This document shows, piece after piece, positions 34,095 through 44,200 of a stretch of DNA of 55,814 nt. The stretch is from a virus. Every line of letters starts with the position of its first letter. Position 1 is the first letter of the stretch. A model generated the notes under the pieces. It worked only from the letters and a program-made list of their open reading frames with translations. It made no database searches and was not told where the DNA came from. The position numbers and the translations under genes were made by a program. The stretch is taken from IMG/VR virus record IMGVR_UViG_3300034020_001319, positions 1 to 55,814 of that record, one strand, 5' to 3'.

Positions 34095-34781
34095 TTATTC
34101 AAATGAAGCTAACGCCATTTCTACTAATTGATCCGGCGTGGCTTGCGCGTGTAGTTTTGCTTTACGTTCCGCCATGCGTTCAAATAGTTCTATTGATTCC
34201 TGTTCCAGTTGGTTCATGTTATCTCGATTGCACTGGAAATGACGCTTATTAAACAGCCGTTCATTTACCTTGACCGTCCAATCTCGATAATTGTTAGGCG
34301 TGGGAGTTACGCCAAATAAAGCGGTGGAACGGTCGCGTAAAATGTCAGTCCAAAGCTTACGGGCTAATATTCGTTTCATCCGTAATGCCAAAAGCTTATT
34401 ACGTTCTGACTCTTCAACTTGTTTGCCGAACGCTTTATCAAATCGTCTTTCCAGTCCCTCTTCAAGAATGGCATCAACAAAAGCCCTGGCAACCAAGTTA
34501 CCTTGTTTGTCTAATTGCCGTATAAGCTTAGACAGATCGGAAAGTACGATTATGTTGACGGCTTTTGGGTGTAAGTCGCTTTTAACTTTTTGGTGGGATT
34601 GGAAAGCTATGCTACACAAGGATTCTAACTGTTTTATGCTTCTTCCTGATGGGATTAATTTTATGTCGGCTAGTTGGGGAATAGAGGCAACATAACTGCC
34701 GTCGGGCATCATCAAGCCATCAATCTTGGCAAATCCTAAATCAACTGTCGCAACAACAGCTTTTGAGGTATCATTAGACAT
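34095..34781 (-). CDS. Cyanobacterial phage/plasmid regulator-like protein divergent from the Cas12-like gene
   Basis: 228 residues. The N-terminal half (FAKIDGLMMPDGSYVASIPQ, SIKQLESLCSIAFQSH) followed by FVDAILEEGLERRFDKAFGK resembles proteins annotated as hypothetical on cyanobacterial genomes, with BRO/KilA-like features. The C-terminal part contains YRDWTVKVNERLFNKRHFQC. It is transcribed away from the Cas12-like gene across a 222-bp shared region, so it could regulate that system. No enzyme motif is visible. Confidence 0.5.
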   Translation of the reverse strand: MSNDTSKAVVATVDLGFAKIDGLMMPDGSYVASIPQLADIKLIPSGRSIKQLESLCSIAFQSHQKVKSDLHPKAVNIIVLSDLSKLIRQLDKQGNLVARAFVDAILEEGLERRFDKAFGKQVEESERNKLLALRMKRILARKLWTDILRDRSTALFGVTPTPNNYRDWTVKVNERLFNKRHFQCNRDNMNQLEQESIELFERMAERKAKLHAQATPDQLVEMALASFE

Positions 34782-34914
34782 AGTTCACTAAGTGGTTAAG
34801 TAAAGTGGACTAACCATTGAAACCACCGGAATACCGCAAATATTCCTGCGTGGTATGGTTTAAATAATTATATCATGTTTTCAATAGTCTTATTAATTTT
34901 TCAATAACTTAGGA

Positions 34915-34966
34915 TACAATATTATCCAGTCGCGTGATGGTGTTGGTAGCACCGATTCACCACTGG
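34915..34966 (+). promoter_or_regulatory. -10 box and leader stem-loop of the Cas12-like gene
   Basis: TACAAT at 34915-34920 is followed by an outer stem CCAGT/ACTGG (34926-34930 and 34962-34966) around an inner GGTG/CACC hairpin. The -35 is weak. The leader shares GATGGTGTT and AGCACCGA with the leader of the interrupted KilA-N gene. Confidence 0.55.
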
Positions 34967-35003
34967 CTGTAGGTCTTGTACACCCACATTGATATTATTC
35001 CCA

Positions 35004-36872
35004 ATGAAAACTATTAAAATCAAGGTCAAACTTCTTGCTGAACAGGCGCAATCATGCGATCGCTACCTAGAAGAATTGACATGGCTATGGAATCAGGTAT
35101 TGGCTAATCAATTGCATAACCATTGCATCACCTGGTACAACTGGGCTGGTAAGTTGAGCGCAGATTTAGCTAAGGCGACGGAAAAGTTAGAGAAGCTAAA
35201 ACCGGAACAACAGCAGCTTGTTAGGAACTACTACCGCAGCAAAGACAAGCCAAAACTCAACAAAAAAGAACAGGAATTAGTTGCCAAATTTGATATATTT
35301 TCCCGGTGGTTGCCGTTTGACTTAGAAAATATTATTCCCGTACCTTTACGAGTTGGCAATAGCGGCTATGAAGGACTATCGTGTCAGATTGCTACAGGCG
35401 GAAGTTACTGGAAACGGGACGATAATTTTAATATTCCCATTAAAACCAAAAAGGGGATTATTCACGTCAAAGGGTCTAAATTAGTTAAGGGTGATTACCC
35501 CTGGAAACGAATACAAATAATGCCACATCAATATAAAACTTTCCCCAGTGGTAAGTTTGAGGGGAGGGAATTAATAGATTTAATGAAGTTTGATAATTTG
35601 AACGGGTTAAACGGGTTAAGAGCGATGCAAAATCTACCTGATTTATCCGTTTCCTCGCACTACGTCGGAGGCTTGTTAGGGTTTTTCAAACAGTCATGGT
35701 TAGCATTTTTAGACCCCAAAAGGATAAACAGCAGGAAGCCAAAATTCAAAAAAGATGCTGATAAGATTAGCACTTTATTTAATAAGCAATGTCCACCAAA
35801 TAAGATAGACATAAAGAATAATTCAGTTGAAATTACTGGATTTGGCAATTTAATCGTTACTGATAGAAGTTGGGGGGAAAGACTGAACCTAGATAGCAGT
35901 CTTCCTCGGGCGTATATGCTAACCAAAAAAGCATCTGGCTACTATATCAATATTGTCCTTGCTCACCCATTGCAAGAAGAAAAAGCGGTTTTAACAAAGA
36001 AATTACCCAAGGTTAAAAAGGAGCTTGGAGAAGACAGCCAAGAGTACGAAGATATTAAGTCTAAAATCAAGTTTATTGAACAGCAAATCAAGGATTCGTT
36101 AATCGTAGTGGGAAAGAATTTAAGTGTAGGGATTGACCCTGGAGTACAGGCTATTGTGGCGACAGATCACGGGGCGTTATTCCTCCCAAATCTAAGCAGG
36201 GAAAGAGTGTCAATCCATATAGAGGAACTACAATCAAGGCTTGATAACCTTGAATTAATTAATGATAAAAAGTGGAAAGATTCAGGAAGCAAAGGTGCTA
36301 GACCTAAGACAAAAAACGAGATTAAGATACAAGATAAAATTACCAGATTACATGAACGTGGGGCTAATTCTTCTAATGCCTTTAATCATAAAATGTCAAC
36401 TAGATTAAGTAGGACTTATGAGCATATAGCCTGGGAAGATACCCAACTAACTAATCTACTGAAGCAAACAGAAGCTAAAGCATTGCCTGAAGGGGTGGGA
36501 TATGCTCACAACGGCGCGTCTGCTAAACGGGGTTTAAATTGGATTATGAGACAAAGATGCTTGGGTGATTTAAAAACTAAAACTAAGCAAAAAGTTGAGA
36601 ACAGAGGCGGTAGTTTTCATGAACCACCTGCTAACTACAGTTCTCAACTATGCCATTGTTGTCATCAGAAAGGTGAGCGATTATCACAGTATGAGTTTGT
36701 CTGCAAAAACTCTGAATGTGAGTTATTTGAACAGGTGCAACAAGCTGACACCAATGCGGCTAGGAATCACAAACATAATAGTAGTTTTGAACTAGGAGAA
36801 GTCAAATATCACAACACTAGATTGGTTTACCAAAAACCCAAGAGATTTAAAAAGAAACGCTTGACAAAGTAG
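35004..36872 (+). CDS. Cas12/TnpB-like RNA-guided nuclease, candidate type V-U effector
   Basis: 622 residues from ATG 35004 (a TTG at 34989 is less likely). The N-terminal about 370 residues contain helical and beta-rich segments consistent with WED/REC regions. The split RuvC domain keeps all three acidic residues: D378 in GIDPGVQAIV, E478 in IAWEDTQL and D582 in QQADTNAARNH. A TnpB-type zinc ribbon lies between (LCHCCHQK near 553 and CKNSEC near 570). TnpB proteins are about 400 residues; this one is longer and sits next to a tracrRNA region and a CRISPR array, so I favour a Cas12 of the V-U class rather than an IS605 remnant. Cyanobacterial V-U2 (C2c8) is a candidate comparison; V-K (Cas12k) is disfavoured because its RuvC site is inactive. 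No transposon genes flank it. Confidence 0.8.
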   Translation: MKTIKIKVKLLAEQAQSCDRYLEELTWLWNQVLANQLHNHCITWYNWAGKLSADLAKATEKLEKLKPEQQQLVRNYYRSKDKPKLNKKEQELVAKFDIFSRWLPFDLENIIPVPLRVGNSGYEGLSCQIATGGSYWKRDDNFNIPIKTKKGIIHVKGSKLVKGDYPWKRIQIMPHQYKTFPSGKFEGRELIDLMKFDNLNGLNGLRAMQNLPDLSVSSHYVGGLLGFFKQSWLAFLDPKRINSRKPKFKKDADKISTLFNKQCPPNKIDIKNNSVEITGFGNLIVTDRSWGERLNLDSSLPRAYMLTKKASGYYINIVLAHPLQEEKAVLTKKLPKVKKELGEDSQEYEDIKSKIKFIEQQIKDSLIVVGKNLSVGIDPGVQAIVATDHGALFLPNLSRERVSIHIEELQSRLDNLELINDKKWKDSGSKGARPKTKNEIKIQDKITRLHERGANSSNAFNHKMSTRLSRTYEHIAWEDTQLTNLLKQTEAKALPEGVGYAHNGASAKRGLNWIMRQRCLGDLKTKTKQKVENRGGSFHEPPANYSSQLCHCCHQKGERLSQYEFVCKNSECELFEQVQQADTNAARNHKHNSSFELGEVKYHNTRLVYQKPKRFKKKRLTK

Positions 36873-36889
36873 ATGGTTTTAGTTATTAT
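36861..36889 (+). promoter_or_regulatory. Promoter for the tracrRNA, inside the end of the Cas12-like gene
   Basis: TTGACA (36861-36866) and TATTAT (36884-36889) are 17 bp apart. The -35 overlaps the last codons of the effector gene. Transcription would start near 36896 and read through the anti-repeat toward the array. Confidence 0.75.
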
Positions 36890-36895
36890 CAATTT

Positions 36896-37160
36896 ACCGC
36901 AGTTTGGACGGGATGACTGGTTCTGTCAGTCTATGACTTGATGATTTTACGATCAAAAAGTAAGGGAGATGGTGACTACTCCCATAGACCAGCCGGAACT
37001 ATGGCTGGCAATCCTCAGAAGGGATTAATCATTTTGCAATCATCGAAGCAGCGTGGCTAAAACAAACCCGCGCGCAAATCCAGAACCTAGACAAGCGAAG
37101 GGATTAGAGCTATCTTTGCAGAATATCAAAAGGGATTTAAGCGGCTGCAATGGACTTTTT
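36896..37160 (+). ncRNA. Predicted tracrRNA
   Basis: Three stem-loops precede the anti-repeat: GACTG/CAGTC (36915-36931), GGGAG/CTCCC (36964-36983) and CCAGCC/GGCTGG (36989-37008). The anti-repeat at 37009-37039 is complementary to almost the whole CRISPR repeat; its few differences are mostly G-U tolerant (TTTTGCAA against TTGCAGGA). Two further partial anti-repeats follow, sharing AAGGGATT (37098-37105 and 37130-37137). TTGCAG/CTGCAA (37116-37121, 37145-37150) then a T run at 37156-37160 may form the 3' end. Location between effector and array, same strand, matches known tracrRNA-using type V loci. Confidence 0.8.
37009..37039 (+). promoter_or_regulatory. tracrRNA anti-repeat
   Basis: The segment containing TCAGAAGGGATTAATCATTT is the reverse complement of the CRISPR repeat with one deleted C and three substitutions, two of them G-U compatible in the RNA duplex. 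Confidence 0.85.
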
Positions 37161-37166
37161 GGATTC

Positions 37167-38179
37167 CTTGCAGGATGACTAATCCCTTCTGAGGGATTGA
37201 AACTCAGGTTGCCGCACTTGCAGGATGACTAATCCCTTCTGAGGGATTGAAATGAGTGATTAATTTTTTGAGTTGACGCCTTGCAGGATGACTAATCCCT
37301 TCTGAGGGATTGAAACTTCCCTCTACTGTTGTTAATGGAAGTTGAGTAGATCTTGCAGGATGACTAATCCCTTCTGGGGGATTGAAACGCGCGTGTCATG
37401 AAACCTTTTCCCTGTCTTGATTTGAACTTGCAGGATGACTAATCCCTTCTGAGGGATTGAAACTCTGGTTCGATGCTTAGGTTATGCCCCTCACAGTTAG
37501 CTTGCAGGATGACTAATCCCTTCCGAGGGATTGAAACAGAACAGGCGCGGGGTGATGCTGGCAAATCCGATCCGCTTGCAGGATGACTAATCCCTTCTGA
37601 GGGATTGAAACGCGCTAATTCTTTCACTGCAAATACTCCTATTGATCTTGCAGGATGACTAATCCCTTCTGAGGGATTGAAACAAACAGCAGAAACAGTA
37701 CAGCAATTAAAGAGTGAGCTTGCAGGATGACTAATCCCTTCTGAGAGATTGAAACTTTGTCTGAAGGCGAGATGAAAATATTCTAATGGAACTTGCAGGA
37801 TGACTAATCCCTTCTGAGGGATTGAAACGATACTGAGATTGTGGTTCAGGTTGCCGCACTTGCAGGATGACTAATCCCTTCTGAGGGATTGAAACCAATC
37901 TGTGATGGCTAAAATGCCACATATTAGCCCTTGCAGGATGACTAATCCCTTCTGAGGGATTGAAACCGGCGTGTGAGGGGCATAACCTCGGCATTGACCC
38001 CTTGCAGGATGACTAATCCCTTCTGAGGGATTGAAACAGCAAGTAATAAAGATTGCTTAATTGCTTCTATCCTTGCAGGATGACTAATCCCTTCTGAGGG
38101 ATTGAAACTTCCTGTTTAACTTCCCTGGTTTCTCGCCACTCTCTTGCAGGATGACTAATCCCTTCTGAGGGATTGAAAC
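37167..38179 (+). CRISPR. CRISPR array, 15 repeats of 37 bp, 14 spacers
   Basis: The repeat starts CTTGCAGGATGAC and ends GAGGGATTGAAAC, with an internal stem AATCCC/GGGATT. Repeats begin at 37167, 37217, 37280, 37352, 37427, 37501, 37575, 37647, 37719, 37792, 37859, 37930, 38001, 38072 and 38143. Single-base variants occur in repeats 2 (last base), 4, 6 and 9; repeats 10-15 are identical. Spacers are mostly 34-38 bp. Exceptions are spacer 1 (13 bp, 37204-37216), spacer 2 (26 bp) and spacer 10 (30 bp). The last repeat ends 44 bp before the tape-measure ATG. No cas1 or cas2 is in the window. Confidence 0.97.
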
Positions 38180-38223
38180 GAGGCGTGGCAACTATAAGGA
38201 AAATCCCTTACCAGTTGCCAGTT

Positions 38224-41200
38224 ATGAACTTAGGCGAATTAATCGTTGACCTCTCCCTAGACTATGCAGAATTTAACCAGTCATTAGAACAGGCGAAAAA
38301 AGCCGCATCTAGCGCCGCCGCAAGTATTGAGAAATCATTCCAGAAATTATCCCTATCCGTTGACATTGACGACAAGTCACTAACGGATTTAAACCAGCAC
38401 ATCAACATATCCGTACAACACTTAAAGCAAGCTAATACCTTCTTTAGAAACAACCCGATTACAACTTACGTCAATGATGACAGCCTCACGGACTTAAACG
38501 AACACCTCAACGTGAAAGTCCGTCATTTAAAAGAGGTTAACCATTTTTACGCCCAAAATCCTATCACCGTCCGCACCAATACCGGACAACTTGATGAGCT
38601 AGAGGAACGACTAGACAGACTTGGTAATAGAAAGGTGACGATGGAAGTTGACACCATAGTTCTGAACCAATACCAGGACAAAACCGCAGAAGTTGTGGAA
38701 CAGGCTATTTCTAATGCCATCCGTCAAATGCAAGTTCCCCAATCTAGCGGACAATCGGCGCAACAATCACCACAATCTCAACAAAATAGAGTCCAGCGGG
38801 TTCAACTGGGATTAGACCCTTTGAGGTCAATTGGCGAGGGCGTTTTTGAAAATGTCGGGAAACAGTTGAGCAAAGGCGTTGGATCGTCAATGCAGGACTC
38901 ATTGGGCGTGGATATGAAGGCTTTTACTCAAATAGCCTCTAACTCAGTTTTGAGGTATTTTGGCGTAGGCAAAAAGGCGCAAAAAGACCCCAAAAACAAT
39001 AAATCAAAAATCAAATCTATTGTTGAGGATGCAATCAAGGATTATTCTACGGCTGTTGACAAAGGGTCAGGATCTATCAGAGGTGAACTTGACGACGTTG
39101 ATTTGAGTTCGGTTGATGCGATCGCTAGAAATAGTTTATTGAGATATTTTGGAGTAGGCAAAAAAGCACAATCAGACCCCAAAAATAACCAAGCTAAGAT
39201 TAAATCTATAATTGAAGATGCTGTTAAACAATATTCAGGAACTGATGTAAAAAAAGAAAATTCCGGCGTTATATCAAATACATTCTCTGAAATAAATAAA
39301 GCATTTTCAGAAACAGTTAATAAAGGTGTTCAGGGAATAGCAGAACGAGCTAAACTCGCAACTATCAAGGAAGTTAGAAGGGCATCAACTAACGTTTTAG
39401 CCAACTCATCAAGTGGCGTTAGAGATAGCGTAAATGGTCTTTTTGACGCTGCCGAAAGTGGTAAAAAAGGGTCTGTCAGTCAATATATCGGGCGTGGTTT
39501 AGCATCACAATCTAGGAAGGCTGTGGAAGGAACTTTTAGCAATTTATTCCCTACAGTTGCACCGATAGTTAAAGAATTTTTAGCTACTGGGAATAAGCCA
39601 CCTGTGGAAAAACAAGCTCCTAAACAACGCCCAGCAGACGGATTATTAGAAGCGGCCAATCAACTCAAGGAAGCCGCGAAGGCAATCAGTGAATCAGCGA
39701 TTAAAGTACAATCTGTAGCACCTGTTATTCATGAACAAATAGCAGATCCTTGGGGTAGTGCTGACTTAACGCCAGTTCAAATTCCACTGAAACCAGCGAA
39801 ACAGAAAACCAAGAAACAAGAGCCTGAACCAGAATTAGTTTTACTAGAACTTCCACAACAAACACAACAGCATTTTAAGACATTAAATGCAGAAGTAGGG
39901 AAGAATACCGCTAAATCTCTGGAGTTTTTAAAAGCAACTACACAGGAAAATATTAAGCAACAAACTACACAATCAATCGCTAATATTAAGGCTGCTTTAG
40001 CTGCTATTAATCAATATTTCAAAACAGAATACAAGCAGGTAAAAGACGCTGTAGATAATGCAAAATCTACAGGGCATATTGACGATATTAACGCTGCTAG
40101 AAGTGCAGCTAAAAATTATCAGCGTAGATTATCTGGTGCGGTTAAAGAGATAGATAGAATTGTTAAATCTGGCGAGGATGCTGGTTTTAGTAAAGAATTT
40201 GGATCTGAATTAAGTCAAGTACACGCAACTGGCAAAGGTCAACTTGTAGCTAGTGACAAGCGTGTTGGACAGCAATTAGGTGGATTAAACTTACTCGAAG
40301 CTAATCAGTTTAAGAAAGACGTAAAAACCTACACAGAACTAGCTAAAAAAGCGGGCATTGAGATTGACGCAGGATTAATCAAAGGATTAGATATTGGTTC
40401 AGCGGGTGTAACGGCTGAAACACGCGACCTGCTAAACGGATTGATCGCCACTGTTAAGAAAACAATGGGTATTCAGTCGCCATCATGGGTAATGATGGGA
40501 ATTGGTGCGATGATTGCGGCTGGTTTAGGACTAGGTATTAAAAACGGTGTCGTTGACGTTTCTAGTGCCGTTGGGCTGTTAACGGATGCTATTGGGGATG
40601 GATTAAAAGATATTCAGTCTATTCCATCAGAAGGAATTGAGGCATATAATCAGGCGTTAGAAAATGCAGTAAGCGACAAATCGGAACTGACCAAGAAAGT
40701 ATTTGAGGAAGCTAAGGGAGCAAGCAAAGCGACATTACCTGGAATGGTATTAGGTACAACCATGATGGGTGTTGCTAACGCGGGTTTAGTCCCTAAATCA
40801 ATTGAAACACCGTTAAGGCATTTAGGAGCATTTTATCAAGGGAAAGCAGGGGTTCATCAGATGAATCCGCAATTGGCTAGAGAGGCTGAAATTGCAACTA
40901 TCTTTAATATGATGCAATTGGCTGAAAAAGGCGACGGGTATTTTCCTGATAGTGGTTTTGTGGGCATGGTTAAACACAAAACTTTGCCTACTTTAGCTCA
41001 TACATTGGGAGGTTTTAACTACACACAAAACAAAGACAAGGGGTTGCAAATTAACGATGTTTACGACTGGCATCAAGATACTAATACAGACAAAAATACA
41101 CCATTCAAACTACCTAAAAATTTAGGTAGTAAAATATATAAATTCCTGGAGTCAAAGAAATGGCTACAAGATTTATTAGGAGTTGAAGAGAATTTATTTG

Positions 41201-44200
41201 GTAATACCAAAGCATTTACTAAATACAATAAAAAAACAGGGCGTGAATTATTCTCAGTCCTTAACACTCAATCTGGGAATGATTTTCAATTAGGACACTC
41301 GGTTCATTCCGAATTAATTGGTGGTAATCCCTACATTCAAACGCACCGATTGGATGGGAAAGGGCTGGATGATTTAACAGACTTAGCAACAAACCCTTAT
41401 ATTGCATCTAAAGGCAATTTTGGACAATTCTTGAATCACCCTAAAATTCAAGAATACGTTTTAGGCGGTAGTCAACAAAATCAACAACCGTCTGGATTAT
41501 TAGGACAATTATTACCAGCATTAAAGAAAGATTTAGGCAGCAATCCCATACTCACAAATCTATTCAGTAGTGCTACAAAAGCAATTGGTAAAGGTGGCAG
41601 TTTCAAGGATATTGGCACTAATCTAATAACGTCATTCGGGCAGGGTATTTTATCATCAGATGATGGTGTTTTTGGAATACTTGGAACTTTTGCTAAGTCT
41701 GCAATTGGTTTAGTTAAAAAGATTTTTGGTATTGCATCACCATCTAAGATATTTCATTGGATAGGATTGATGCTTGGGCTAGGATTGGAAGAAGGTGCAA
41801 TGTCTTCTTTGTCTAAGGCAAATCAAAAAATAACTGGTTCAGTAAAAGCTACGACAAATAACGCAAAAACAATAATTCAGGGGGATCATTCACTTGGATT
41901 AATTGGGAACATACCCCTAGGCGTTAAAAAAGAAGTTTCAATAGGCAATCAAGTACAGGGGGCTGACGGCACTGTGTCTGGTAGTGCTGGGTATGTAAAA
42001 AACGTTCCTTACACAATAAATGACTTACGGAATCACGTAGGAGATATACTATCTGCTAACAAAAATTACGGGACTTCGGTAGTACCAGGACTGAGTGGTA
42101 TCTTGGAAAATAATTTATTTCCGACTTTTAGCAAGGCGTTTAAAACAATAAAGTCTTCTCCTGTTTATACTCAAAAAAATCAACAAAAAAATCCTCAAGC
42201 TGTATATGCTGCAACACCAAATATTCACTCACAGCCTACGATACTAAACCACGCTCAACATGCATTTAACACATTATCAAGTATTCACTCACAGCCCACT
42301 AGGTTAAACGCACCTCAGCAATCACAAGCTACAGTTTTACCACCTACCAATACAATTTTACAGCCCTTACAGTCGAATACTCTAAGACAATCGGCTAATA
42401 CAGTTTTACAGCCTACCAATACAATTTTACAGCCCTTACAGTCGAATACTCTAAGACAATCGGCTAATACAGTTTTACAGCCTAATTGGATGTTCCACAA
42501 TCCAACAAGTCCCCAAACCGTATCTGCTGCTATCCCCCTACAGCAAATTACGCAGCTAGGGACTGAATTAGGGAATAACGTAATTTCCGCAGTCGGGAAC
42601 AGCATTAAACAGACAAGGGGGTTAAGCTATCCAACATTAGGGCAATATATGAGAAATGCCGTAGTTGCGGCTGGTACAGCGATGTCAGGGTCACTTATGG
42701 GGATGTTAGGAGGGCATTTAAAAACCCTCTTCCCCATGATCATGAAAGTTGCTTTACCAATGGCAGGTGTAGCGGCGTTGAAACTTGGTGACGGCATTAC
42801 AGGCAACTTGCTGAAAAACGGCATATTCAAACAAGGCGGATTTTTAACCGAATTACTCAGTGCTTTTAGTGGCATTAAACTGGGTTCTATGGGTGGTGCA
42901 GGTATTAAATCTGCGATTACCGGGATTACACAGTTTTTGGGCGTATTTCCGATGCTGTCACCATTGGCAAGAATTGGATCAATGGCTGCTAATGCGGGTG
43001 TAGTGGCTCACGATGTTTTTAGTGGTGGCAACGGGGGACGGAAATCAGTTAATACAGTTTTAGAAAACAAGACTACTGAAAACCTGAAAGAAGCGGGTTT
43101 AAACTCTACAGGAAATTCCACCGCAGATTTAGTAGAGAATTTGGCAGAAACTACCGTCGGTGCTTTGTTTAGGATGATTGGGTTCGATGGTGTAAAAGCA
43201 TCCGCCGTACAAGCATTAATCAAGGGTAAAGTTAAGCAACATTCTGAACAAATCGCTAACGCCGTTGGTGGTGTTGGTAACGGTCAAATATCCGCATTGA
43301 TAGATGGATACGTAAAAGGCGATTCTACTCAGTTGGCAGGAACAGCAGAATCCATGCTTAAAAACATGGGTATCACTGGATTAGACCCTAAGCAAATTAA
43401 GCTTGCTGCTAATGCAATTACGGCTACCCTATCAGGTCTTCATGCCAAATTCGGACAGGAAGGATTTGGACTTGGTGAGTCAATTAATAAGGGATTTAGA
43501 AAATCTTTAGCAAATCTAGCTAACGCCAAAGATGATCTAGAATACAACCTCAAAAAGGCTGTAGGAAAAGCCAGCGCAGGTGACGTAATTGGCAACATCT
43601 TCAAACGGATGTCACGCGGTTTCGTTGTTGACAAGGGGATGTTTGATGAAATGTGGAATCAGGTGGGAGCATCCTTTAAAAAAGGTGCTTTCAAAGGCAT
43701 GAGTGGTAACGAACAAGAGGGAATGTTCGGGAATATGATGGGATTGATGGCATCCGCTACAGCTATGTTTGCGCCGATTACCGCAATGGCTGCATCTCTA
43801 GCTCCTTTATTCCTCCCTCTAATGCCTATAATCGCGGGTATTGGCGGTGCTATCAGGATGGTAATGCCCCAATTGAGCAAGCTGTTTGAGGGTATGCAAC
43901 GGGTAGAAACCTTGCAACGCCGATTCACCTTTTTGGGTGGCTCTAAAGCGGGCGGTATCGCCGAATTGAACTACGCCAAGGGTGTCGCCAATCAAATGAA
44001 TGTTCCGTCAGAAGTTGCGGCCAACTCATATTCTCAGTTGGCAATTGCGTCCAAAGGAACAAAGATGGAGGGGCAAGGCGTAAAAGACTTGTTTGAAGGT
44101 ATCACCGCTTCCCTAAGTGCTTTAGGCATCAGCGGTCAAGATGCCTCCCTGGTATTTATGGCATACACTCAGATCATGGCAAAAGGCAAGCTGTCAATGG

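Noticed and set aside
35004-36872. Reading the Cas12-like gene as a plain IS605 OrfB/TnpB
   Set aside because: It is over 200 residues longer than typical TnpB, no IS ends or TnpA are seen, and an anti-repeat plus array lie directly downstream.
21872-37090. A 15-bp word (AAATCCAGAACCTAG) shared by the tracrRNA region and the region upstream of the type IV operon
   Set aside because: A match of this length is expected by chance in 55 kb, and similarity beyond it is weak.
37439-37994. Reverse-strand open frames across the CRISPR array
   Set aside because: They are made of repeat units read in frame, with no start signals or family resemblance.
38173-38223. TTG start that would begin the tape measure inside the last CRISPR repeat
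   Set aside because: The 17 extra codons are repeat and flank sequence. The ATG at 38224 begins the recognisable tape-measure N-terminus.
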